Source of the DNA: an uncultured Bacillota bacterium
Lineage (GTDB): Bacteria > Bacillota_I > Bacilli_A > Erysipelotrichales > Erysipelotrichaceae
DNA length: 34,275 nucleotides
NCBI GenBank assembly: GCA_949298975.1
Contig: CASFYR010000007.1
Span: forward strand, 1 to 34,275
Direction of reading: 5' to 3'
Made by a program: the position numbers and the translations under genes. Shown piece by piece: positions 8,629 to 16,178 of this stretch. The stretch's first letter is position 1; every line of letters begins with the position of its first letter. The notes beneath the pieces were generated by a model that saw only the letters and a program-made list of their open reading frames with translations, did not search any database and was not told the origin of the DNA.

Positions 8629-9348
8629 TTAGAAGAATTTGCAGCGGTCTTCGTACTTGTTGTAAATGGCGTCGTTATCGAAACCGTCAACATTCTGGGA
8701 CTGGAATACATAAGGGCGAACGCCTTTGTCGGTTAAGATGCGAATTGCTTCGGTAGCGACCGTATTCAGCAAGAACATACTGGAAATGCTGGATGCCGGA
8801 CCGGTCTTTATACCGCCCAGTTCCATCATAGCGTCGCCGCTTGGGACACAGTTATCTAAAACACAGTCAACACATTCATATAATTTCTTGCCGCTGGCAT
8901 GGCGGGAAGTTGTGGCTTTTGACTGTTCAAGATTCGTTACGGCAACGGTAAAGATTCCCTCTTTCTTACAGCGCATAGCCATTTCGATCGGCATTGCATT
9001 TCTGCCTGAATTAGAGGTGATGATCATGATATCGCCTTTTTGGATCTTGTAGCTGTCAAAGATGATATCGCTGACACCGGAAAGTTTTTCCATAGCGCCA
9101 GAACGGCGGGCACCGTTTGATGTGATCGTATCGGCGTCCAATATAGCGTTGACATTGCCCAAACCTCCGGCTCTGGCAAATAATTCAATACCGATCATGT
9201 GTGAATGTCCGGTGCCAAAAGTGTGGATAATGTGGTCATTTTCGATATTCTCAGCAAATTTCTCTGCCAAAAGGCGAATAGTATCAGCATTAGTTTCTTC
9301 TGCTTTTTTCAAAACTTCAATAATTTTAGTTCCGTATTCAAATAACAT
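8629..9348 (-). CDS. SIS-domain phosphosugar-binding protein (UPF0309/COG4821 type), copy 1
   Basis: The 239-residue protein has an N-terminal helical hairpin and a SIS domain. It shows FGTGHSHMIG (44-53) and TSNSGRN (111-117), the loop that grips the phosphate in SIS enzymes, followed by SRHASGKKLYE. This is the copy closest to the canonical UPF0309 sequence. The family has no firmly known reaction; SIS enzymes isomerise, deaminate or cleave phosphosugars (GlmS, MurQ, FrlB). The start codon overlaps the previous SIS stop by one base (TAATG) with GGAGG upstream, so the SIS genes are translated together. Context suggests it processes the product of the adjacent PTS. Confidence 0.9.
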   Translation of the reverse strand: MLFEYGTKIIEVLKKAEETNADTIRLLAEKFAENIENDHIIHTFGTGHSHMIGIELFARAGGLGNVNAILDADTITSNGARRSGAMEKLSGVSDIIFDSYKIQKGDIMIITSNSGRNAMPIEMAMRCKKEGIFTVAVTNLEQSKATTSRHASGKKLYECVDCVLDNCVPSGDAMMELGGIKTGPASSISSMFLLNTVATEAIRILTDKGVRPYVFQSQNVDGFDNDAIYNKYEDRCKFF

Positions 9349-10076
9349 TAGATTCTACCTCCATATTTCTTCATCATTCTTTCGTTATATTCTTTATCAG
9401 CCGTTAATATTGGCAATTCGTAACCATCTTTATCTAAAATTTCGCAGGTTCTGGCCGCAATTGACTGAGCGATCAGATTGTTGCAAATCGAGGATACTGA
9501 ACATACTTTGGCAATGCCATCCGTCTGAATCAGGGCGTCACCGTGCGGACCGCAGTTATCGATGACCAAATCACCAAATTCATATAGTTTCTTGCCGCTT
9601 GGATGGCGGGATTCTTCAGCCAAAGTATGCTTCATGCTGGTAACGATAATGACCTTGTGACCGTTTTTCTTGGCAAGAGATGCAATATCTATAACTACAC
9701 CGTTGATACCCGAATTAGAGATCACGACAAAGATGTCTTCTTTACGGATGTCATAAAGGTTATATAATTTATCAGCCACATCCGGTCGGCGCTCAAATAC
9801 ATTGGTTTTATCCTTGAATACTTCCAGTGGAACATTGCCTTTGGTAACGAAATCAGTGGTTTCCATAATATGGATCGGGATCATTGCTCCTTCACGATTT
9901 TTGATATCAATACCCATACCGACTGAATGACCGCTGCCAAACATATGGATAACTCCATCATTTTCGATGCAATCAGCGAACATCTGAGCCGCTTTTTCAA
10001 GATTCTCTTCCTGACTTTCGTAAAGATTATCAATCAGATTCAACATTTCTGTTTCAAAAGTCTTAGCGTTAATCAT
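9348..10076 (-). CDS. SIS-domain phosphosugar-binding protein (UPF0309/COG4821 type), copy 2
   Basis: The 242-residue paralog of the next gene keeps the SIS landmarks: FGSGHSVGMG near residue 46 and VISNSGING further on, then SRHPSGKKLYE and NCGPHGDA. The middle part differs from copy 1: it has MIPIHIMETTDFVTKG instead of the VNAILDADTI region, so the active-site lid or substrate is likely different. It overlaps both neighbouring SIS genes by one base and has a purine-rich Shine-Dalgarno. No catalytic activity can be assigned. Tandem SIS genes behind a mannose-type PTS resemble the layout of Salmonella gfr, where SIS deglycases act on fructoselysine/glucoselysine 6-phosphate, although those belong to a different SIS subgroup. 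Confidence 0.88.
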   Translation of the reverse strand: MINAKTFETEMLNLIDNLYESQEENLEKAAQMFADCIENDGVIHMFGSGHSVGMGIDIKNREGAMIPIHIMETTDFVTKGNVPLEVFKDKTNVFERRPDVADKLYNLYDIRKEDIFVVISNSGINGVVIDIASLAKKNGHKVIIVTSMKHTLAEESRHPSGKKLYEFGDLVIDNCGPHGDALIQTDGIAKVCSVSSICNNLIAQSIAARTCEILDKDGYELPILTADKEYNERMMKKYGGRI

Positions 10077-11344
10077 TATCTTACCCTTCCTTCGTATACA
10101 TCAGTCAAAGCATTATTATGAACATCGGCGCCTTTCAGATTAGCCGAAAGCAATACCGGTGCTTCAAGACCATTAGAAACAAAATCGTTATAGCAATCAG
10201 CTGTCAGCATCTGAGCAATGACATTAGCCACTGTTGAAGAGATCTGGCCAACCGGTTTGCCATTAACCACAACGGCTAAATCAGGTTCATCAGCCGTCAT
10301 ATCAAGCCAGGCATCGCATACATCAAGCAATTTTTTGCCGCTTTCATGTAATGTTTCCGCCCCATCGTAACTTTTCTTATTTACGACCGCTACTACTTTC
10401 TGACCCTTTTCTTTCGCTTTCAGAGCTAATTCAACAACGATAGGTTCGTTGCCTCTGGCACTGATGAGTACCCACATATCACGATCATCCAACTTATATA
10501 AACTCAACAGTTTAGGCAGATAAGTCAGATCATTATAAACTTCGCCACTATCAATCACGTCTCTTTTTGCCATGTCATTTAAAACCAGATCCATGACATT
10601 AATGCCATGATACGGTGCTAAACCACCGGCACGGAAGTTTAGCTCATTGACAAATTCCTGACCATGATTTGTGCCGAACAACTGAACGACACCCTTATTT
10701 CTCATGCAATCACCAAACATCTTACTGATTTCAGCCATCTTATCGCTCTGGCTGTCATAAGCCTCACGAATATGATCTTTTACTAATTCAAAATACTGTT
10801 TCTTGATATCCATGATATTATTGTTTACTTTTTTTCCTTTCTTGAATGGGTTTCTAAAAACTAATTTTTTCTTCCTGTTTTCCGCTGCTTTGATCTCTGA
10901 AGTCTCTTTGCCTCTTAATAGTTTTCGCAAGGCTTTATCAGCTTTTGCGACTTGAAAAGTTTCAGCAGTAAGACTTTGCCCGTTGTCCATCTTTACAAAC
11001 AAGGCATATTTTTTTGTCTTATTTACATTCCATTCGGCAATTTTTTCAAAAGGAGCGTAAAATGCCAAATTATGCTGTTTCCAATGATAAACCAGTAGAG
11101 CATCATCATAAATCTCGGCAACCAGATAGTCTTCGACTAAAAATTGCACACACAAGGAAATTCCCACAAAGAATATTCCCAGAACCATTGCAAAGATATT
11201 CTGTAAAAAGAACAAAGCAACTCCACAAGCACCGATAATAATCGGTGCCAGAAATGGTTTATAAAATATTTTAGTTATCAGTTTACCTTTTCTTTCAATT
11301 GTATTTTGATCTACATAGAGATACTCATTATTGTTAGCTTCCAT
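10076..11344 (-). CDS. Membrane-anchored fusion: two-helix PH-like domain plus divergent SIS domain
   Basis: A 422-residue protein. Residues 28-70 form two hydrophobic segments (FYKPFLAPIIIGACGVALFF and the following stretch). Residues 71-150 look like a bacterial PH-type beta domain, and 150-177 are very basic. Residues 178-422 are a SIS domain of the same family as its neighbours. The phosphate-loop motif is altered: LISARGNEP stands where copies 1 and 2 have SNSG, and FGTNHGQE replaces FGTGHSH. A sensor or scaffold role is therefore as likely as catalysis. The ATG lies 15 bp after a strong terminator and has no Shine-Dalgarno; Met178 could be an internal start but also lacks a well-placed one. 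I know of no named protein with this architecture. Confidence 0.8.
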   Translation of the reverse strand: MEANNNEYLYVDQNTIERKGKLITKIFYKPFLAPIIIGACGVALFFLQNIFAMVLGIFFVGISLCVQFLVEDYLVAEIYDDALLVYHWKQHNLAFYAPFEKIAEWNVNKTKKYALFVKMDNGQSLTAETFQVAKADKALRKLLRGKETSEIKAAENRKKKLVFRNPFKKGKKVNNNIMDIKKQYFELVKDHIREAYDSQSDKMAEISKMFGDCMRNKGVVQLFGTNHGQEFVNELNFRAGGLAPYHGINVMDLVLNDMAKRDVIDSGEVYNDLTYLPKLLSLYKLDDRDMWVLISARGNEPIVVELALKAKEKGQKVVAVVNKKSYDGAETLHESGKKLLDVCDAWLDMTADEPDLAVVVNGKPVGQISSTVANVIAQMLTADCYNDFVSNGLEAPVLLSANLKGADVHNNALTDVYEGRVR

Positions 11345-11358
11345 AAAAACACAAAAAA

Positions 11359-11385
11359 GACCGCTATAGGTATCCTATAGCAGTC
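11359..11385 (-). terminator. Strong terminator between PTS IIB and the SIS genes
   Basis: Twelve-bp stem on the minus strand with a 3-nt loop and one G-U pair, followed by six T. The IIB stop codon (11375-11377) is inside the stem. The downstream fusion gene starts only 15 bp beyond it, so the SIS genes depend on read-through or on a promoter I cannot see. Confidence 0.85.
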
Positions 11386-11860
11386 CTTCCTTTTTAAGAG
11401 CGGCCATAACATCGATGGTCTCGTTGGCAGGAGTGATTCGGGAAGTAACACCATTAAAATATTCGGCTAATTTGGCATAAACCTGGGCGTCTTCCTTAGT
11501 CGCAGCGATGGTCTTAGTAATCATCTTGTAATCAGTACCCTGGACCGGAGCAGCAGTTCCGACATTGAATTCCTGAATGTTGAGTCCTGCTTCGCAAAGT
11601 GCCAATGCATCAGTTGGGAATTTGCAGATAACAAATAAAGTTTCATCCTCATGAGCTTTAGCATAATCGATAGTCTCCTGGATCGAGAAAACTTTAACCG
11701 GAGTACCGCGGGCAGCTAATGGCAAAGCCATCTTCTGGATACGGTCCTGCGCAACAGCATCGTTACAAACGATGATCTCTTTAGCGCCGATGTGGTTCAT
11801 CCAAGTAGCAGCTACCTGACCATGAATCAAACGGCTGTCAATTCTCATATGTTTAATCAT
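11375..11860 (-). CDS. PTS mannose/fructose/sorbose-family EIIB component
   Basis: Cytoplasmic phosphocarrier that takes phosphate from EIIA and passes it to the sugar entering through IIC-IID. The 161-residue protein starts MRIDSRLIHGQVAATWMN after a short lead; His13 in RLIHGQV is the phosphorylated residue of this family. FNVGTAAPVQGTDYKMITKTI further on is also typical. The first ATG is used because AAGAGGTG stands in the right place. It has its own promoter after a terminator that separates it from IID. Substrate class cannot be fixed from IIB alone, since the family carries mannose, fructose, sorbose, GlcNAc/GalNAc-type sugars and fructoselysine. Confidence 0.93.
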   Translation of the reverse strand: MIKHMRIDSRLIHGQVAATWMNHIGAKEIIVCNDAVAQDRIQKMALPLAARGTPVKVFSIQETIDYAKAHEDETLFVICKFPTDALALCEAGLNIQEFNVGTAAPVQGTDYKMITKTIAATKEDAQVYAKLAEYFNGVTSRITPANETIDVMAALKKEGLL

Positions 11861-11881
11861 AATTAATCACCTCTTACTATT

Positions 11882-11909
11882 AGAATAACACAATTTCTGT
11901 TTTTTTCAA
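11882..11909 (-). promoter_or_regulatory. Promoter of PTS IIB
   Basis: On the minus strand TTGAAA (11904-11909) and TATTCT (11882-11887) are separated by 16 bp, with TG one base before the -10 (extended -10). The promoter lies between the IID terminator and the IIB Shine-Dalgarno. Confidence 0.6.
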
Positions 11910-11918
11910 TCCATAAAA

Positions 11919-11946
11919 TAAAGGGCCTAACGGCCCTTTTTTTAAA
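11919..11946. terminator. Terminator between PTS IID and IIB
   Basis: Eight-bp GC-rich stem (AAAGGGCC / GGCCCTTT) with loop TAAC. It follows the IID stop by about 15 bp on the minus strand, with a TATTTTAT tail. The T run is better on the plus strand, but no plus-strand gene ends here. Confidence 0.75.
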
Positions 11947-11953
11947 CGGTTTA

Positions 11954-12790
11954 TTAACCTTTTACTAAAATACCAAGAGCTCCTAAAACGAAAGTAAGAA
12001 CTGCAACCAATAAGATTGTTTTTAAAGGAGAAACACGGTATTTCTTAATTAATAAGTAGCAAAGACCGGTTAATACAACTGGGATCATGTAAGGTAAGAT
12101 TGCATCCAATGTAGACTGAATTTCAATCGTATTGGCAACTTCTTCACCGGCTTCGTTAACGATTGTACCGGCCTCGATAGCAGCAACCTTCAATGATGCC
12201 AAGATACTTGGAATGAATCCACCGATAACAGTAATACCTAAGATGCTGGCAGCAACCTGTAAAGTATCGAATGTGCTGGTTCCGGCAACGTCGGCGATTA
12301 CTTCTTCACCCTTACGGTAACCATAGTAGAACAATGGCCATCTGACAACGAAAGTCAAGAATGAAGGTAAAATAGCGATAAGAACAGCTAACCAGTTGCC
12401 TTCAGCAGCTAATGAAGCGGCCAAAATGTTCATTGGTGGGTTAAGTAAGATAGCTTGGATCGTATCACCGATAGCAGCTAAAGGACCCATCAAAGCAACT
12501 TTTAAACTGTCAGCGATTTCAGTCTGATAACCTTCTTCAAGAGCTAGTGAAGCACCGAACTGAACAGCACCAGAGAATGGGTTGGTGTTGTAGAACTGCA
12601 TGTGTCTTTCAAGGTTACGGCAGATTTCATCGTTGTCGTCATATAATTCTTTGAAAGCAGGAACCATTGCATAAGCATATCCGGCACCTTGCATCTTTTC
12701 GTAGTTCCAGCACCACTGTAAGCATGCATTGTAACGCAGTGCTGACTTAGATACTGCTTTCTTTGAAAGTTTCTTATTTGTTCTTGCCAT
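11954..12790 (-). CDS. PTS mannose/fructose/sorbose-family EIID component
   Basis: Membrane subunit that pairs with IIC to form the sugar channel. The 278-residue protein has the IID core YAMVPAFKELYDD then a helix-rich region, the family stretch MGPLAAIGDTIQAILLNPP around residues 100-120, and hydrophobic segments at the end (LKTILLVAVLTFVLGALGILV). Start overlaps the IIC stop by one base (TAATG) behind GGAGGTG, so the two are translated as a pair. Codon choice here leans to GCA/GTA/CCA, as expected for highly expressed genes. Confidence 0.93.
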   Translation of the reverse strand: MARTNKKLSKKAVSKSALRYNACLQWCWNYEKMQGAGYAYAMVPAFKELYDDNDEICRNLERHMQFYNTNPFSGAVQFGASLALEEGYQTEIADSLKVALMGPLAAIGDTIQAILLNPPMNILAASLAAEGNWLAVLIAILPSFLTFVVRWPLFYYGYRKGEEVIADVAGTSTFDTLQVAASILGITVIGGFIPSILASLKVAAIEAGTIVNEAGEEVANTIEIQSTLDAILPYMIPVVLTGLCYLLIKKYRVSPLKTILLVAVLTFVLGALGILVKG

Positions 12791-13524
12791 TATTCAGCAC
12801 CTCCTACATACTTGTTCATGAACAATGCACCGAGTGCGCATCCAACAAGAGCTAATGAAATAGTATTCATGCTCAAATAAGCGAATCCGACATAACCAAT
12901 GATCATGAATGGCCAGTATTTCTTGATATCCATGTAAGATAACAATAAAGCAAAACCGACAGCTGGTAAAGCAGCACCGACGATAGATAGACCATTAGCG
13001 ATCCACTGAGTCTGAGTTGCGAAATCAGCAAGTGCCTGAACGTTGTCGATCATCAACATACCTAATAATACAGGGATAGTACGAGATAATGACCAAGGTA
13101 AAGTACCACATAATGTCCAAGTTTCAAACAAACGGATATTGTTCTTAGCTAAGGCGCCTTCACCTAAATGCTGGAATACAGTAGTGGTTGCACGGCCTAA
13201 GATATCCATCTGAGACATCAAAAGCGACAGAGCAATCGCAATACTTAAACCAACTTCATAGTTTCCCGTTCTTACTGCAACAACTGTACCGAATACAGTA
13301 CCAGTTACATAATCAGGAATAGTAGCTCCACCGTATGTGAAGAAACCTAAGCTCATCAACAAACAAGTTGAAGCGATCTGGAAACCGGTTTGCGGATCAC
13401 CAACACAGAAACCAGCAAAAACGCCAGCCCAGAGTACGTTGTTGATTGCAACACCTGACAGGGCTATAACCTGACCGATACCTACATAAAGGCCAAGGAC
13501 AATCCCTAACATTAAATTACTCAT
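12790..13524 (-). CDS. PTS mannose/fructose/sorbose-family EIIC component
   Basis: Sugar-conducting membrane subunit, 244 residues, with about six to seven hydrophobic segments. FAGFCVGDPQTGFQIASTCLLMSLG near residues 37-62 is the family signature (G-D-x-x-x-G, E or Q, x5-L). Shine-Dalgarno AGGAGGAG lies 8 bp before the ATG. It is first in the minus-strand transcript from the promoter at 13548-13576 and is divergent from the IIA gene, so all four EII domains are made from one 180-bp control region plus the IIB promoter. Confidence 0.93.
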   Translation of the reverse strand: MSNLMLGIVLGLYVGIGQVIALSGVAINNVLWAGVFAGFCVGDPQTGFQIASTCLLMSLGFFTYGGATIPDYVTGTVFGTVVAVRTGNYEVGLSIAIALSLLMSQMDILGRATTTVFQHLGEGALAKNNIRLFETWTLCGTLPWSLSRTIPVLLGMLMIDNVQALADFATQTQWIANGLSIVGAALPAVGFALLLSYMDIKKYWPFMIIGYVGFAYLSMNTISLALVGCALGALFMNKYVGGAE

Positions 13525-13547
13525 AGATAATAACTCCTCCTGACTAC

Positions 13548-13576
13548 ATTATATGTATCCGTTTTCAAAAATTCAA
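13548..13576 (-). promoter_or_regulatory. Promoter of PTS IIC-IID
   Basis: TTGAAT (13571-13576 on the minus strand) and a perfect TATAAT (13548-13553) are 17 bp apart. Directly upstream (13581-13600) is a 10-bp-phased direct repeat of ATTTCACA (plus-strand reading), a possible activator site. Confidence 0.75.
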
Positions 13577-13653
13577 CCATATTTCACAAAATTTCACATA
13601 TTTTTATATTTTTGTCCCACAGTTTCCAATTTTTATCTCTTTGGAATATTGAT

Positions 13654-13682
13654 TTTTTACGGCAATGCCGTATCATTATAAT
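13654..13682 (+). promoter_or_regulatory. Promoter of PTS IIA with a 15-bp palindrome in the spacer
   Basis: TATAAT at 13677-13682 has only a weak -35 (TTTTTA at 17 bp). The perfect inverted repeat TACGGC-AAT-GCCGTA (13658-13672) sits between the two, where a bound repressor would block or an activator would replace the poor -35. Operator function is inference. Confidence 0.55.
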
Positions 13683-13706
13683 AGAAATGATAGAAGGAGA
13701 TTTAAA

Positions 13707-14105
13707 ATGATCGGAATTATTTTAACAAGCCACGGCGAACTGGCTAAAGGTCTGCTCGAGACCACCAAACTCTTTTTAGGCGAAGATCTAGAACAAATTG
13801 AAGCGGTATGCCTGCAACCACAGGACAATCCGGATGAATTCGTCAATGTTTTAGCTGAAGCGGTCAAACGAGTTGACAGCGGCGATGGCGTTTTAGTATT
13901 CTGCGATTTGTTGTTCGGCAGCCCTTGCAACTGCATGGCTCGCATTTTAGGCGACAATGTCGAAGTTGTTACCGGCATGAATCTGCCGATGGTTCTTGAA
14001 GTCATGACTTCCCGTACCTTCAGCAAGCCAGATGTCACTGCATTGATCGAAACCGGCAAAAGCGGCGTCGCCGATCTTAAAGCTGTTTTGGCAGCGGCTG
14101 AATAA
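13707..14105 (+). CDS. PTS mannose/fructose/sorbose-family EIIA component
   Basis: A 132-residue soluble phosphocarrier that receives phosphate from HPr and passes it to EIIB. The start MIGIILTSHGELAKGLLETTKL is the family N-terminus and His9 is the phosphorylated residue. VLVFCDLLFGSPCNCMA and VTGMNLPMVLEVM match the core. The ATG at 13707 is chosen because AGAAGGAGA precedes it by 6 bp; an in-frame start further upstream would overlap the promoter. The HAD-lyase fusion starts 2 bp after the stop, so the two are co-translated. Confidence 0.93.
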   Translation: MIGIILTSHGELAKGLLETTKLFLGEDLEQIEAVCLQPQDNPDEFVNVLAEAVKRVDSGDGVLVFCDLLFGSPCNCMARILGDNVEVVTGMNLPMVLEVMTSRTFSKPDVTALIETGKSGVADLKAVLAAAE

Positions 14106-14107
14106 TT

Positions 14108-16096
14108 ATGATCAATTGTTTTGTGACGGATCTTGACGGCACTCTACTAAACGATCAGAAAACGATATCATCAGAAAATATTGCTGCAATCAAAAAGTGG
14201 CAGGCCGAAGGCAACTATTTATTGGTCGCTTCCGGCCGGCCTCATTTCTATTTTGAGCAATTGATTTCTTTAGGGGTCGAACCGGAATATATGATCTGCG
14301 GCAGCGGCAGCGCTTTGATAAGCCGAAAAGATGGACTTGAGTTTTTGGCGGAGATGAAACACGATATCGCTAGCGAACTGATGGATTACCTGGATGCTCG
14401 CGACGATGCTGATTATCAAGTCGATTCAGTCAGCGAAGGCGGCATATTCGGCAACTTTGCCAATGGTTATTTTAACGATCATATCAAAGGTGAAATCAGT
14501 AGCCGAAGAAATATCAGGCCTAGCAAAGATATCTTTCAGTTGCCGGAATTTCACATTTATAAGTTGTTTTTAGTCGCCCGCAGCGATGAAGATGCCATAA
14601 AGATTAAAGATGAGATTGAAAAACGCTGGGGCAAAGGCATAAGAGCCATGCATTCAGATATCAGATGCCTGGAAATCATCCCGTCCGATTGCGATAAGTG
14701 GCATGCCATTAAGACCGTCTGCCAACGACTGGGGATCACTAAGCAAAATATTGCCGCGATCGGCGATGAAGAAAATGACATCGCGATGATCACTAACGCC
14801 AAGTTAGGCTTTGCGATGATCAATGCAAAAAAAGAGGTTAAAGAGGTAGGCGATCACATTGTCGGTGGGGTCGCTGAAGCGATTAATATTGTGGAAAGGA
14901 TCAATAAAATGAAATACCCGTTTGATGTTAAGACTAACCGTTTAAACACATCTTCTACCAAGTGGGACCGTTATAAATCCCGCTATGGCATGGATGACGT
15001 CATCCCTTTATGGGTGGCCGATATGGATTTTGAAACCGTTCCAGAAGTTAATGAAGCCATGATCAAAAGAGCGAAACACGGAATTTTCGGTTATACCGAT
15101 GCCAGCGAAGAACTCTTTGAAGCCATCATCAACTGGGAAAAACGTCATCACGATGTTGATATCACCAAAGATAATATCGTTCTCAACACCGGCGTGGTCT
15201 ATGGTTTATATGAGCTTATCGGCATGCTGGTAAAAGAAGATGAAAAGGTAATTGTTCAGCCGCCGGTCTATCCGCCTTTGTTCAATACGCCGCTTTCTTT
15301 GGACCGCAAAGTAATTTACAGCAGTCTGCTTAAAAAAGGACAGCATTGGGAACTTGATCTTGCCGGATTTGAAAAAGCACTTGATGATAATCCGGATATC
15401 AAACTCTACATCATGTGCAATCCACACAATCCGACCGGTAATTGTTTTACTGTCGAAGAACTTAACGCTCTTTTTGAAATCTGTTATCAGCACAATGTCT
15501 GGGTCGTTTCCGATGAGATCCATGGCGATCTGATAATGCCGTCTCATAAACATTACAGCGCTTTATGTTCGGATGAAAAATATCACGATCACTTGATCGT
15601 ATTGGCTGCTCCGACCAAAACCTTTAATTTAGCCGGTATGAAAATATCTTATGCTCTGACCAAAAATCAGGAATTCCAGAAACAATTCGCAGCCAAAGCA
15701 AAGGCCAGCGGTCTTTCCAGCATCAACATTTTTGGTTTTGAAGCTCTGATCGCCGCTTTCAATCACGGTGACGAATGGCTAAAAGAGTGTATCGCCTATA
15801 TCTATGATAATTTCTTATATCTTGACAAATATCTTAAGGAAAACTTACCGGCAATCAAGTTCAGCATCCCACAGGCCACTTATCTTGGATGGCTTGATCT
15901 GAGCGCTTATGATCTGCCTGACGATTATTTTGACCGGCTGAAATTTGACGCTAAGGTCGAATTCAATCCCGGCGCGGCATTTGATCCTTCATACAGTTCC
16001 TATATCCGAATCAATTTAGCCTGCCACCGCGATACTTTAAAGGAAGGTCTGGCCCGCTTAAAGAATTGGCTCGATAATAATGCCAAACTGAAATAA
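14108..16096 (+). CDS. Fusion of a Cof-type HAD phosphatase and a PatB/MalY-type PLP C-S lyase
   Basis: One 662-codon frame. Residues 1-267 are a complete Cof-family HAD phosphatase: DLDGTLL (motif I) near residue 7 and GDEENDIAMI (motif IV) near residue 218. Residues 268-662 are a complete fold-type I aminotransferase-like beta-C-S lyase: MKYPFDVKTNR start, WVADMDFETVPEV, CNPHNPTGN, and the PLP lysine Lys504 in APTKTFNLAG. Such lyases release pyruvate, ammonia and a thiol from cystathionine or cysteine conjugates. Met268 (14909) is the normal start of a stand-alone lyase and has GGAAAGGA 8 bp before it, so it may also be made separately. A TAA in another frame at 14905-14907 suggests an old frameshift merged two genes; an assembly error is the alternative. 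The fused frame has no clear Shine-Dalgarno and probably relies on coupling with IIA. Confidence 0.88.
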   Translation: MINCFVTDLDGTLLNDQKTISSENIAAIKKWQAEGNYLLVASGRPHFYFEQLISLGVEPEYMICGSGSALISRKDGLEFLAEMKHDIASELMDYLDARDDADYQVDSVSEGGIFGNFANGYFNDHIKGEISSRRNIRPSKDIFQLPEFHIYKLFLVARSDEDAIKIKDEIEKRWGKGIRAMHSDIRCLEIIPSDCDKWHAIKTVCQRLGITKQNIAAIGDEENDIAMITNAKLGFAMINAKKEVKEVGDHIVGGVAEAINIVERINKMKYPFDVKTNRLNTSSTKWDRYKSRYGMDDVIPLWVADMDFETVPEVNEAMIKRAKHGIFGYTDASEELFEAIINWEKRHHDVDITKDNIVLNTGVVYGLYELIGMLVKEDEKVIVQPPVYPPLFNTPLSLDRKVIYSSLLKKGQHWELDLAGFEKALDDNPDIKLYIMCNPHNPTGNCFTVEELNALFEICYQHNVWVVSDEIHGDLIMPSHKHYSALCSDEKYHDHLIVLAAPTKTFNLAGMKISYALTKNQEFQKQFAAKAKASGLSSINIFGFEALIAAFNHGDEWLKECIAYIYDNFLYLDKYLKENLPAIKFSIPQATYLGWLDLSAYDLPDDYFDRLKFDAKVEFNPGAAFDPSYSSYIRINLACHRDTLKEGLARLKNWLDNNAKLK

Positions 16097-16105
16097 TGAT
16101 TAATT

Positions 16106-16135
16106 CAACCAGTCATGCTGACTGGTTGTTTTTTT
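16106..16135 (+). terminator. Terminator after the HAD-lyase fusion
   Basis: Perfect 10-bp stem (CAACCAGTCA / TGACTGGTTG) with a 3-nt loop and a run of seven T: the strongest single terminator in this part. Confidence 0.92.
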
Positions 16136-16147
16136 ATGGGATATTAA

Positions 16148-16156
16148 TGATAAAAT
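16148..16156 (+). promoter_or_regulatory. Extended -10 promoter of the fourth SIS gene
   Basis: TGATAAAAT forms an extended -10; a TTGTTT 19 bp upstream could act as a poor -35 and lies in the terminator tail. Shine-Dalgarno AAGGAGGA follows at 16163-16170. Confidence 0.5.
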
Positions 16157-16178
16157 TTAATCAAGGAGGAATAATATC

